Of a DNA stretch of 64,000 bases, positions 1-9,532 are shown piece after piece. Origin of the DNA: Herpetomonas samuelpessoai. Its lineage: Eukaryota; Euglenozoa; Kinetoplastea; Trypanosomatida; Trypanosomatidae. The number at the start of each line of letters is the position of its first letter. Position 1 is the first letter of the stretch. The stretch lies in the NCBI GenBank assembly GCA_030849835.1, contig JASAOC010002020.1, positions 1 to 64,000 of the forward strand, written 5' to 3'. A program made the position numbers and the translations under genes. The notes under the pieces were generated by a model. It was given only the letters and a program-made list of their open reading frames with translations, did no database searches and had not been told where the DNA came from.

Positions 1-57
1 GAGGGTCGGGACCTCCTCCTCGGCGGCGGCGGCGGCCTGCTGCTCAGCGGTGGACAT
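1..57 (-). CDS. N-terminus of an unidentified protein (cut by window edge)
   Basis: An ATG at 57-55 on the minus strand opens a frame that runs off the left edge after 19 codons. It begins MSTAEQQ, followed by an Ala run and an acidic EEE stretch. It lies in the same orientation as every other gene and downstream of the J-domain gene, and a modest pyrimidine-rich stretch (coding strand) lies upstream near 207-250. The 19 residues are too few to assign a family. An acidic, Ala-rich N-terminus occurs in several ribosomal proteins, but that is only a guess. Confidence 0.6.
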   Translation of the reverse strand, partial: MSTAEQQAAAAAEEEVPTL

Positions 58-761
58 GATGACGGGAAATGAAAGAGGGGAGTGGTATGTGCGCGTGCGT
101 GCGATGAAGGCTTTAGGCTTGCGTGGAGTAATGGAAAGCGGTATGGACTGGCGAGAATGCGTTCGTTCGGCCACAACAACGGAAAGGTAAACACAGTACG
201 CACGTCAACAGAAAGAAGGTAGCACAGATAAGAGCAGAGGAAGTGGAACTAACGAAGATTGCATGAATTGCCGTCAGGGATGGTTATGGCTTCCCATCGA
301 GGGAAGGAGCGGAAGAGACCAACGGGGCTTCCGCTTGTCACTTCCTCCCCCGGCTGGAACAGCAGTGATGCGGTTCCTTGCTTCTTTTCCATCTTCTCAT
401 CTGGCGGTTCGTCTATCCACCACACATTCCTTCTCTCTTTACACTACTTCAATTCCTTGTTTGCGTCACAGGTTTTTTTTTTTTTTTTTTTTTTTTGCTT
501 TCGCTCCAGTGACGAGATGCACTTCACAAAAGGCGGAGAAAGATGGTGAGAGCGCCGCGGTGCACCTTGTCCGACGCTTCACAGAAAGGTTATAGTATCC
601 CTCCTGTCCACGTTCCCCTCCTTAGCTATTTCATTGCTATGAACGGCAGGAGGTCAAATGACCCTTCCTGACAATGCGACCCAACACAAGCGCGGACCCC
701 TGTCACCGAAAGAAAAGCGTTTGACGTCTGCGCTGTGCGCTTCTCTCTCTCTCTCTTCTCT
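58..761. other. Intergenic region with 24-nt T run
   Basis: This is the 3' UTR of the J-domain gene plus the 5' flank of the partial gene. It contains an uninterrupted run of 24 T on the plus strand at 473-496 (poly-A on the transcript strand) and a purine-rich stretch near 207-250. Short open frames here are in low-complexity DNA and look non-coding. I see no RNA gene. Confidence 0.6.
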
Positions 762-2426
762 TTAATCAATGTCATTTGCCGCCACTGCGCCTTTCCTCTC
801 TCGGAGGTCGCCAGCGTCTCCGTCCACACCCAGGTGGCGACGCGCTGCAAGGAAGTCATCGCGCGAGGTGCCAGCCTGAACCGTGCTGTTGTACGACGGC
901 CGTGCCGCGTCTGGCACGGGCACATCGTCGCTGCCACGGGCCTCTCCTGCCGCAGGCCCCTCTGACTCCCCTGCGTTCGCGGTCGCCTGCGCCAGCAACG
1001 AGGAGACGGCACAGCTGAGACAGCACAGCAGCATGGCAGGGATGGCGAGGGCGAAGAACAGGGGAAAGGTGGCTGCGTACACGGACGGGTACACGGGGAC
1101 CGCCTCCGGGTCGACTTTGTTGTACTCCACCTCCATCTTGCTCGCCCACATGCAGAGCATGTAGAGCCCGCAGGCGTGGAAGAAGGGAGCGACAAGGGCC
1201 TCCGCGAAGCGAGCGCAGAGGGAGCGCTTGGGTGACTCTGTGGCGTCGTCGCGGCCAGGGCCGCTATCGCGTGTGTCGCGTGCAGGAGAGGCGGTGCTGC
1301 CGCCGGTGGAGCCGTAGGCGCCGGCCCGGTGCCCGGTGGGCTCCTCGTCAACGGCAACTACCACCGTCTCGTCTCCATCCGCCCCGCGGAATTGGCTGTC
1401 GTGGGTGCTGGCGCTGCCGCCCTGACGGCGGGCCTTGCGCGACGCCGCGCAGGCGAGCACGAAATCGAGGACAACGAGAACGCCAAAGTACACGATGAGC
1501 GGGGAGAAGACGACCCAGAAGGAGAGGAAGTTCTCGGGAAGGTCGCCGGCGTCGCGACGCACGGGACCTTGCTCCGACCGCCGGAAGCACAGAACCGCAA
1601 ACCCCGTGAAGCAAGCCACTTCAAAGAGTTCATGCGCGACGGCGGCCCAGTAGGTTCGGGAACGCAGCGGGGAGTGATCCGGGTTGCTTGCGTTGCTGCT
1701 CGCGTTGGAGTCCAGGTCAACGGCGGTGCCGCTGCCATCGCCGCCGCGAAGAATATCCTCGGTGGCGCGGCGTCGGGCGGCGTAGACCGAGGGCACGAGG
1801 CCGTACAGCGCTCGCAGGGTGCCACACACGTAGTAGAGGATGCAAGGAATAAACGCGCGGGACGGCGGTGTCAGCGTCCCTTGCAGCGCGGCGCACGCCA
1901 CGGCAGGGATCACGACCATCAAGAGAAGCTGCAGGCCAACGAGCAGCGGCTCCAGCGCGTGCGTTTTGACCGCAGCGGCAGTGCAGGCGAGGCCCAGGAG
2001 CACAAAGATGGGGGATATCACCCATATCGGAAGCAGCACCACAGCCCACGACCAGGTCGGTCGGGGTCCGTCAAGCTTCACCGCAATCAGTACCAGCGTC
2101 AGCAGCAGCAACGCAAAGAAGAGAACCACCGTCGCGAGGATGGGCTGAATAATCTTCACGGAAAGCAGAAAATCTGGCACGCCAAAATCGCCCAGTTTCT
2201 TGAGGCCCTCACGGCCAACGGTGTCGTAGAGGCGGCGCTGCTCGGGGTCTGAAAGAATTCGGTGTGCCTCTTCAACTTCCTGGAACTGCTCTGTGGTGGC
2301 GCCGTTCGTGCGGTCCGGGTGTAGACGGAGAGCGAGGCGACGATACTGGCGCTTAATGTCTTCGGTGGTGCTGTCAGGAGAGACCTCCAGCACGTCGTAC
2401 AGGTGCCCGCTGCATGTACGCTGCAT
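762..2426 (-). CDS. J-domain (Hsp40) protein with multispanning membrane region
   Basis: 554 aa from the ATG at 2426; the frame extends upstream, but this ATG sits just before the J-domain. Residues about 8-70 form a J-domain with HPD at 36-38, the motif that stimulates Hsp70 ATPase, followed by the typical QRRLYD segment. The rest is hydrophobic: at least four spans between about 85 and 215, then further spans separated by a polar Ser/Asn-rich loop and an acidic loop. The segment around residues 105-140 (KLDG, then a Trp-rich stretch ending LLPIWV) resembles the repeat of TMEM185/Fam11-type membrane proteins; that link is pattern recognition only. A membrane-anchored Hsp70 co-chaperone, of ER or another endomembrane, is the likely role. 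There is no Zn-finger or CTD substrate domain, so this is a class III (DnaJC) protein. Confidence 0.88.
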   Translation of the reverse strand: MQRTCSGHLYDVLEVSPDSTTEDIKRQYRRLALRLHPDRTNGATTEQFQEVEEAHRILSDPEQRRLYDTVGREGLKKLGDFGVPDFLLSVKIIQPILATVVLFFALLLLTLVLIAVKLDGPRPTWSWAVVLLPIWVISPIFVLLGLACTAAAVKTHALEPLLVGLQLLLMVVIPAVACAALQGTLTPPSRAFIPCILYYVCGTLRALYGLVPSVYAARRRATEDILRGGDGSGTAVDLDSNASSNASNPDHSPLRSRTYWAAVAHELFEVACFTGFAVLCFRRSEQGPVRRDAGDLPENFLSFWVVFSPLIVYFGVLVVLDFVLACAASRKARRQGGSASTHDSQFRGADGDETVVVAVDEEPTGHRAGAYGSTGGSTASPARDTRDSGPGRDDATESPKRSLCARFAEALVAPFFHACGLYMLCMWASKMEVEYNKVDPEAVPVYPSVYAATFPLFFALAIPAMLLCCLSCAVSSLLAQATANAGESEGPAAGEARGSDDVPVPDAARPSYNSTVQAGTSRDDFLAARRHLGVDGDAGDLRERKGAVAANDID

Positions 2427-2539
2427 CGTTTTCTTCTTGTCAAGATACGGCAGCAACGAAAAGACGAATATTGGTATTCTATGGCGTTTCACACTTTCTT
2501 GGGTTTCTCGCCTCAAAGGAGGAGGCAGGGGAAGTTCCA

Positions 2540-2664
2540 CTGCGTGGGCGTGTGTATAGGCGTGCGAATAACGAGGAGGGGTAGGAAGTTATGCAAAGAC
2601 GAGGCCAATTTGGATAGCCGCGAGATTGTGTTCGTCAGATACAGCAAGGAGGAAAAAAAAGAAA
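2540..2664 (-). promoter_or_regulatory. Candidate trans-splicing signal for the J-domain gene
   Basis: The coding strand has a pyrimidine tract (plus-strand purines 2646-2664), then about 100 nt with no AG until 2541-2540. A second, shorter tract at 2515-2534 is followed by AG at 2513-2512. Either could be the spliced-leader addition site; both lie about 90-115 nt before the ATG. Confidence 0.45.
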
Positions 2665-3744
2665 CGTAGTAGTAACTGTAGACTTGTCAAACAGTTTTAT
2701 TTCAGGAAAGCAATGCCCTTTTTTTTAAAAGAAAGAAAGAAAGAAAGAAAGACAGGAGATGTGAACACAGCTTTTGGGTTCCTCTTCCTTCTATAGCATC
2801 TGTTTGCTTTCTCTCTCTCGTTCACCTAAAACCTTCTACTGTGGGTGGGAGTAGGGGAATGCAAGAAGCGGGGTAGCGAGACCACGAGATGTGGCCGAGA
2901 AGACATATGGTTAAAATGATACACAGACGCGCAGAGTTTTGAAATTGCTTATTTCTATTCACTGGGATACCCTTTATCATCGCACACCGGTCCGTGGTCA
3001 GGTCGAGTGCTGGCAACGTTTCCGTGGTGCCTTTGGTATCACGTCTCAGAGGTTGTGATGGATCCCTCTGTGACCCTTGGCGGTATCGTTGCACTCGCCC
3101 TGCGGACGCAATGGTGGCATCAACGAAGAAAGAATAGCATTTCACGACGGCCTCTACGATATGCACCCATGGTGCAGGTTGTCTTCTTCTTTTCTTCGCT
3201 CTCTTGTATATATATTTTTTCTATCAGGTTTATCTCGTCCCCCAAGAGCGGGTGCTGCTTGCCACCAAAGGGAGAAGCGTCTCTACCACTGGTATCAGAA
3301 CACAACGTAAATGGAAAACGCAAAAATACAGAACGAGTGAAGAGGTGGGGGGGGGGGAGTGAGGAATGCAACACATGAGAACGCGAGAAGTGACAGTTGG
3401 GGAGAAAAAAAAAAGGGTATGAAGTAGAGTGGTCACAAGAATCGTTATTTTTAAAGGACAATGATATAGTTTTTTTTTGTTGTTGTTGAAAGAAGCGTTC
3501 GCAGCGTTGTCGACGAAGTTGCCTAAGTATGCCTGCGTGTGTCTCTGCGTCCTGCATCAACGTGAGAGAGAGCGTGTTTTTTTTCCTTCTTCTTCTTCCT
3601 TTCAATGATTCATTTCGTGCGCGTTGTGTATACAGAGGTTGCGGTACGGACTCCCTCACTCCCAGAATACCGCCGGCATCCGTGACGGTACAGTCGAAAG
3701 AAGAGAAAAAAAGAAAGAAAGAAAAAAAAAACAGAACTGTTTAC

Positions 3745-3750
<6 letters not shown>

Positions 3751-3789
<39 letters not shown>
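3751..3789. repeat. (GA)n microsatellite
   Basis: About 19.5 uninterrupted GA units on the plus strand, so CT on the transcript strand. It is the longest dinucleotide run in the window. Being polypyrimidine on the coding strand, it could also act in RNA processing. Confidence 0.95.
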
Positions 3790-3791
<2 letters not shown>

Positions 3792-4786
3792 ATGAATGAA
3801 CGGGTAAGGAGAGGCTCTCACGGCGAGGAGGGAGGGGAGGGAGAAGGGACAGAAGAGAACAACGAGGTGAGCAGTCAAGGAAGGGATGGGGGGTACACAT
3901 CTATCGACCTTACTTTCAAAGACAGAAAGAAAGAAAAAAGAGAGAAGGTTGTGAAGAAGAGCGTGTTGCCTGCCGCCTCGGAAGGCTAAAACAGCGGGAG
4001 GAAGGAAGAGAAAGAGTCACCAGATGATCGAAACACGTGCGCAGACTCGCAACAAAATAAGGAAAAAAAAGCAAAACAAAAAGAAACGATTACGAATAGG
4101 TCGGGTACAGGATCACTTGGGCCACAGTGACTGGCCTCTCTTTTTTTTTCTCTTTTTCTTTCACTCCCGTGCGACGGGGAGTGGACTGCGGCTCAGAGCA
4201 CTCATCTGCGAGGGTCTTCCAGACGGTAACCCCACAGGAAGGACTGACGAGGGCAGCGACAACAACGGCAACGGCAACAAGAATAATAATAATAAAGCAA
4301 TCGTAAAACAATCGAAGCAAAACGATATCACAAAGAGGACAAACACGGTGCACCCACGCGCACAAGAGAAATAATTTCCTTCCCCATTTCTGAGAAAGCG
4401 AGAAAGGATTCCATCACAGGACGGCTTCTTCCTCTGGCACTAGCACATACAATCTCAAAAAAGCGAAGAAAAGACCGTGCGATAGGCAGTGCGGCAACAG
4501 CGATATATTTTTGGAAAGTGTGAGGGGAGGAGGGAAGGAGGGAAGTGAGAAGTCAAGGAACTGGGGGAAGAGTCCTGTGAGATAAGAAAGTCTGTCGGGG
4601 CGAGAGAAGAAGGAAGAAATACAGGTGGATTGTTATTCTAACGTGCAATAAGAACAGAGCAGGAAAACTGGGGAAAAGCTGACGCGAAAAAGAGAGAGAA
4701 ATGAATCGCGACCTCCGTGAGTGATGTCGCGTGCGTGCGCGCGACAAACGACATCTGACCTGAGAGGAAGGAGCGGAGCTGCGACT

Positions 4787-7700
4787 TTACCGACGATGAG
4801 AAGATGGCCGCTGCGTGCGGAGCTTTGGATTCACCATGGGTAGCTCCCAGCCTGGCGGCGCCTCGATCCCGCCACGCGCCGTACTGTCTGCATTGGTGCC
4901 CGCCGAGCCCGGACGGAGACCGCGGCTCTCATACGGTGTGTCCACCAGATTGCTCTGCTGCCCCGCATGAGCGCTGGCGCCACTGCTGTAGACACTCGCC
5001 GCGGGACCGTCTCCACCCGTCGACGCCGCCATCATCATGTCGCGCGCATTGACCATGACCGGCTTGGGCACCGGGCTCTCCTCTCGGCCCCACGACGCCG
5101 ACGACGGAGGCGCGTCCATGGTGTTTGTGGTGCGACGGTTGCTGCTGCTGGTGGGGGCGGAGGGCGAGATCGCTTGCTGCGACGGGCGCAGGCCGTAAGA
5201 AGGGTACGAGGGGCTGTTCAGACGGCCTTCAGGGTTGCCGTTCCCGTTGGCAGGGCTATCAACAAGTCCCGAGGACCCGCGCCGTGCGCTACCGTTGCCG
5301 CGGTTGATGCGTGGCTGATGGGGGACCGGGTGCGTGCGCTCCTCTTCTTCCAGCGCGCGTCGGCGCTGCTGGCTGGCAGCACGGCGGGCGCGCGAGGCGG
5401 CTGTGTCCTGTGGTGGCGCCAGCGGTCCGCGGCTGCGGGGGGTGCCTGGGGCAGCACCGTTGACATTGGAGGAGGAGGTGCGGCGCGGCGCGTCTGCGGC
5501 GGCAGGCGGGGCGGCTACTCGTGGGGGGGCGCTGGGGCGGTTACTGCTGCTGCCGCCGCGGCCCGGGTGAGGGGACTGCGTGCGCACCTCGGACGTGGGG
5601 CCGCGGGCCAGGCGGGCGTTCACCTTGGGTGACTGCGCACGCTTGCGAGGGCTCTCGATTCGGTCGTATTCCGGCGGCGGCGTCGGGCCATCGCGGCCGC
5701 CGTCCCAGCGGTTGTCCACACGCGGTGAGACGGAGTCGTAGCGACGGTCACGGAAGCGGGCCGCGCGGCGTTCGCGCTCCCGGGCCAGCTCCGGATCGCG
5801 CAGGTACACGTCGTTGGGGTCGACATACGCGCCGGAAGGGGAGACCGAGGAGCCTGCGTACGGGGAGACGGCCGGGGAGCCATTGCGACCTGGAGTGCCG
5901 CTGCTAGGCGCGAACGAGGCCGCCTCGAGGGCTGGTACCACGGGTAGTTCCTCATGCTGCTGCTGCTGCTGCTGCGGTTGCGGTGGTGGTGGTGGAGGCG
6001 AGGCCCGGAGAGCTGGCGGGGGAGGCAGGCGATCAGAGCTGCTGGGGCGCGCGCCGATGCCGTACGGCGGGCCGGAGGGGCGCAGTGAGCGCATGCCGGG
6101 GTCGTGAAACGGGGCGTCGACAGAGCGGGCGACGCTGGGCTGGTGGCTCTCCTGATGCGGAGGCGATCGGGAAGCGTTTGCCACCGCACGGGGTGGCGTG
6201 ACGGAGGCCCCTGTCTCGTGCCCGTCGTCCGCGTGCCTCACGGGCTCCTCCGCGTCAACGTCCGCCTCGCTCGCCTTGTGAGGGGACACAAAGGAGGAGC
6301 GCGAGGTGGAGACCGACACGACGGAGATGGGCGCGCGGGACGGCGCACGGTCCTCCGAGACAGGCGCCGCGGGAAGCGACGTGGGCGCGGTGCGTGGCGC
6401 GAGAGAGGGCTCCGGCACCGCATCTGCCCGGTTCTCGGTGCTGCGGTCGAGGGAAGTGACGGGGGACACCACGCCGACCTCTTCTTCCTCCTCCTCTGCC
6501 TCTTCAACGTCCTCGTCCTCCGGCTCGTCCTTGGCGTCTGCTGTGTCGTCGTTCGCAAGAAGATCGACCACGTCTGGTGGGTAGGCCGAGAGGCGCTCCT
6601 GTGGTGTGCGCTCCTCCCCTTCCTGCGGGGACTCGAGCGGCGGCGGAGGCGGCACCTTTTCGATTTCTTCTTCCTCTTCGCTGTCGATGGGCTCTGGAGC
6701 GACTTGCTGAACGACCTGCGGGGTGGGCTTGTTACGCGTGCTCCTGGTGGTCGCGGCAGGTGCGGCGGTTGGCCTGGTCTGAACAACGACACGCGTCTTG
6801 GGCGAAGGCGTGCGGTTCGGCGGCCGCTTCACTACCGTTGGCAACGACGTCGGTGTCGGAGTCTGCGCAGTGGGGTGGTGATTGTTGTTCTTCGCCATCT
6901 TCTGCGGCTCCTCATCAGATTTGTCCTCTTCCGATTCGTATCGCTGCGGTTCGTACTGCGTGGCGCTATCCCGGCCGGACACGCGGCTGGGTTCGGTCTG
7001 GCTCTGCACGGAGGGGCGCACCGCCGAGGGGCTGGGCTGAGCGGAGTTCACGGGCACCTCCTCCGCCTCCTCTGCTCGGCGCGGTGTGTTGGTGCCCTTG
7101 GACGGCCGCTGCTGCTGCTCTTGCTGCTGCTGGCGAGACGGCGTCGACGGCTCGCTAGCGGAAAAGATGGGCGTGCTGCGGTCGCCCCGCAGCCATCGGC
7201 GGGCCTCCTCTGCGAGCTCCTCTTGGCTGCGCTCACGTCGCTTTGCCTGCTGCGCACGCTGCGAGCTGCGGCGCCGCTCCTCGTACGCACGTTCCCTGTC
7301 CTCGTCGTCGTCGCCCTCGGCCTCCTGGTACTCGCGATAAACGGCCTGCTCCTCCTCAAAGAGCTGCTGCAGCCGCTCCTCCAGCTCCCGCTTGTTGACG
7401 TCTGCGCGCTGCGTTGGCTTCTCGCGTACAATGACGATTTGCTGATCCTGGGGCAGCAGCTGACGGCGGTTGCGGCGCGCGAGCTGGGCCTCGAGGTCCT
7501 CGCGTTCTTGCTCCTCGTACATCTCTCGCTGCTGGCGCTGCAGGTCGCGGCGTTGCTCCTGCAAAGACGTGAGCTTCTCGTCCCGCTCGGCACGGAGTTG
7601 GCGAAGGCGTTCCGCTTCCGCGTCGGCGGCGCTCGCGGTGCTGGTGCGCTCGCGACGCAGGGCCTCCAGACGGTCCTGCTCCTTCTTGAGCTGCGCTTCC

Positions 7701-9532
7701 TCTGCCCGAATCTGCTGTTGAAGGACGTCGTCCTGTGCAGGCGCCGCTGCCGCCGCCGCACCGGGCTTCCGTGCGCCGTTGTTTTTGGCGGCGTTGCTGG
7801 TGGTGTCCTTGTTCGTGTTGTTGCTGCTCCCGAGGCTCTGCCGGCGGCTGCGCTGCTGCTCGGCGTTGGCGTCGGCTTCAGCACGCAGGCGCCGCTGCTG
7901 GTTCGGATCCACGGCAGCAGGAGCAGCAGCGTCGCTGCGGCGCGGGGTGATGGTGGAGGGGCGATCGTCGTTAGAAGGGGTTGGGGCGGCAGCGGGCGGT
8001 GCAGGGGCCACGCTGTCGCCGTCCTCCACCTGAAAGGCAATGGAGCTCGCCGAGGTCTTATCGTCGTCGTTGTCGGCGTCGTGATCGTCTTCCTTGTCAA
8101 TGTTCATGACGGTGCTCGGCGCTGTCGTGCCCGCCTCTGTATGGGTCTCGTCGCCTTCGTCCGTGCCAGCGTTGTTTTCGAGAGAAGGACCACGGTCCTG
8201 CAGGAGGTAGACTTCCTCAAAGTCTTCGGGTTTATCGGGCTTGGCGCGAGGCATCGAGGTGCTGCGACGGCCACTGGGCGTGCCAGAGCGTCGGCCGCTT
8301 CCGCGCGACTGCCGCGCCACAGGAGCGCCGCCGCCGCCGCCGCCCATGCGCCCTTCCTGCTCCTCGCGCTCCTTGGTCGACTTCCACTCCGCCTCTGGGG
8401 TGCCGCTCACAAGAATCACCACCTGCCGTGTCGGTGGCACGTACTCGAGCAAATAGTGTCGGATCTGCGAGGGCAGCACATCCTGCTTCTGCAGGTCCAC
8501 GAGGCAGAGATAGGGCAGCAGCATCCAGTCCTCTCCTCTTGGTGCATAACCTTTCGGCGCGACGGACTCGAGCAGCGTGTTCACGACCTTGAGCACACCG
8601 CCGATCTCCACGTTGTTGTGCGCGAGAAGGATGTGCTGCAGCGAGCAGCAGAAGAGGTCGCCGCGGGTGTCCTTGGTGAAGACGGGGAGCTGAATCTTCA
8701 CCCCACCCGCGTCGCGGAGCGTGGACGATTCCTCGTCGCCGCCGTCGTCCTCGCCTTTGCCTCCTTGAATGGTGAGGGCAGCGGCACCAGGAAAGAGTGT
8801 CTTGTGTCGGCGCTTCTGTGCTTGCTGCAAACGGAGTCCCACGTGGTAGCGAAAGACTCGCTTCACGCGCTCCATGAAATCTTGCACAATCCACGTCGCG
8901 CTCTCGTCGGTGAGGCCGCACTCACGCAGGTCGAGGGCGTACAGGGTGACACCAGGCAGGGTGTAACGCACGCGCTGCTTTTCCGATTCGGTGCCACCCT
9001 CTGCCGCGAGGAGAATGTTCGCGAGCAGCAGCGAGACGCACTGGGCGTAGCGGCCGGACTGCGCGGGAATGCGATCGCCCAGCTTCGCCGAAACGTCCAC
9101 GGCGATTCCAACACGACCGGCCATGAGAGGATCCTTGAGTGCCTGGCTCAGCGCCGCATAGCCTTTAGAGCGGGCCGCCATGCCAGCCACATCGCTGCTG
9201 ACGCCGGACATGTCATTGGTATCGCAGCTGGGCTCTAGCATGAGGACGCGGTTGCCGCCGGCACCAGCACGCTCCAAGCTCACAGCTCGCGCGTTGGTTT
9301 CCCCGCCGCTGCCGTTGACGCAGGCCCGGGCGTCTGCAGCGGACATGACGCGCAGTTCAACATAGTTCATGGGGTCATCTTCAAAGGTGTAGCTCTCCCC
9401 ACGCTTTCCTTTTTTGGAAGCAGAACCGCGACGGCTCTTGCGCACGCTGGCGATGATGCGTTCATGGTTCTGCACGATGCTGTCCGGCGCATTCACGCTT
9501 GTCTGCATCACAATGGAAAGATCGGAACCCAT
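4787..9532 (-). CDS. Large LRR-like / coiled-coil protein, predicted N-myristoylated
   Basis: 1581 aa from the ATG at 9532. The frame extends 19 codons upstream, but this ATG gives MGSDLS, which fits the N-myristoylation consensus (Gly2, Ser6), and lies just after a likely splice acceptor. The N-terminal 400 residues or so look folded, with Leu-rich segments such as LYALDLRECGLTDE and LQHILLAHNNVEIGG that resemble ribonuclease-inhibitor-type leucine-rich repeats. The next part is low complexity. A Gln/Glu/Arg-rich region at roughly residues 590-830 is predicted coiled coil. The C-terminal half is Pro/Ser/Arg-rich and probably disordered, with poly-Pro, poly-Gln and poly-Glu runs. No enzyme motif is visible. 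A membrane-tethered cytoskeletal or flagellar scaffold is plausible but is inference only. A long antisense frame (6104-9238) is a by-product of codon bias. Confidence 0.85.
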   Translation of the reverse strand: MGSDLSIVMQTSVNAPDSIVQNHERIIASVRKSRRGSASKKGKRGESYTFEDDPMNYVELRVMSAADARACVNGSGGETNARAVSLERAGAGGNRVLMLEPSCDTNDMSGVSSDVAGMAARSKGYAALSQALKDPLMAGRVGIAVDVSAKLGDRIPAQSGRYAQCVSLLLANILLAAEGGTESEKQRVRYTLPGVTLYALDLRECGLTDESATWIVQDFMERVKRVFRYHVGLRLQQAQKRRHKTLFPGAAALTIQGGKGEDDGGDEESSTLRDAGGVKIQLPVFTKDTRGDLFCCSLQHILLAHNNVEIGGVLKVVNTLLESVAPKGYAPRGEDWMLLPYLCLVDLQKQDVLPSQIRHYLLEYVPPTRQVVILVSGTPEAEWKSTKEREEQEGRMGGGGGGAPVARQSRGSGRRSGTPSGRRSTSMPRAKPDKPEDFEEVYLLQDRGPSLENNAGTDEGDETHTEAGTTAPSTVMNIDKEDDHDADNDDDKTSASSIAFQVEDGDSVAPAPPAAAPTPSNDDRPSTITPRRSDAAAPAAVDPNQQRRLRAEADANAEQQRSRRQSLGSSNNTNKDTTSNAAKNNGARKPGAAAAAAPAQDDVLQQQIRAEEAQLKKEQDRLEALRRERTSTASAADAEAERLRQLRAERDEKLTSLQEQRRDLQRQQREMYEEQEREDLEAQLARRNRRQLLPQDQQIVIVREKPTQRADVNKRELEERLQQLFEEEQAVYREYQEAEGDDDEDRERAYEERRRSSQRAQQAKRRERSQEELAEEARRWLRGDRSTPIFSASEPSTPSRQQQQEQQQRPSKGTNTPRRAEEAEEVPVNSAQPSPSAVRPSVQSQTEPSRVSGRDSATQYEPQRYESEEDKSDEEPQKMAKNNNHHPTAQTPTPTSLPTVVKRPPNRTPSPKTRVVVQTRPTAAPAATTRSTRNKPTPQVVQQVAPEPIDSEEEEEIEKVPPPPPLESPQEGEERTPQERLSAYPPDVVDLLANDDTADAKDEPEDEDVEEAEEEEEEVGVVSPVTSLDRSTENRADAVPEPSLAPRTAPTSLPAAPVSEDRAPSRAPISVVSVSTSRSSFVSPHKASEADVDAEEPVRHADDGHETGASVTPPRAVANASRSPPHQESHQPSVARSVDAPFHDPGMRSLRPSGPPYGIGARPSSSDRLPPPPALRASPPPPPPQPQQQQQQHEELPVVPALEAASFAPSSGTPGRNGSPAVSPYAGSSVSPSGAYVDPNDVYLRDPELARERERRAARFRDRRYDSVSPRVDNRWDGGRDGPTPPPEYDRIESPRKRAQSPKVNARLARGPTSEVRTQSPHPGRGGSSSNRPSAPPRVAAPPAAADAPRRTSSSNVNGAAPGTPRSRGPLAPPQDTAASRARRAASQQRRRALEEEERTHPVPHQPRINRGNGSARRGSSGLVDSPANGNGNPEGRLNSPSYPSYGLRPSQQAISPSAPTSSSNRRTTNTMDAPPSSASWGREESPVPKPVMVNARDMMMAASTGGDGPAASVYSSGASAHAGQQSNLVDTPYESRGLRPGSAGTNADSTARGGIEAPPGWELPMVNPKLRTQRPSSHRR

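Larger units (their letters stand above)
2427..4786. other. Intergenic region, 2.4 kb
   Basis: This separates the J-domain gene from the 1581-aa gene. Most of it is purine-rich on the plus strand. The stretch 2820-3180 is less skewed and contains a 114-codon minus-strand frame without recognisable features. Simple repeats include GAAA repeats near 2730-2755 and a GA run at 3751-3789. I see no RNA gene or mobile element. Confidence 0.6.

Noticed and set aside
6104-9238. 1044-codon plus-strand open frame
   Set aside because: It is exactly antisense to the 1581-aa gene and its product is Arg/Leu/Val-rich with no domains; GC-rich codon bias explains it.
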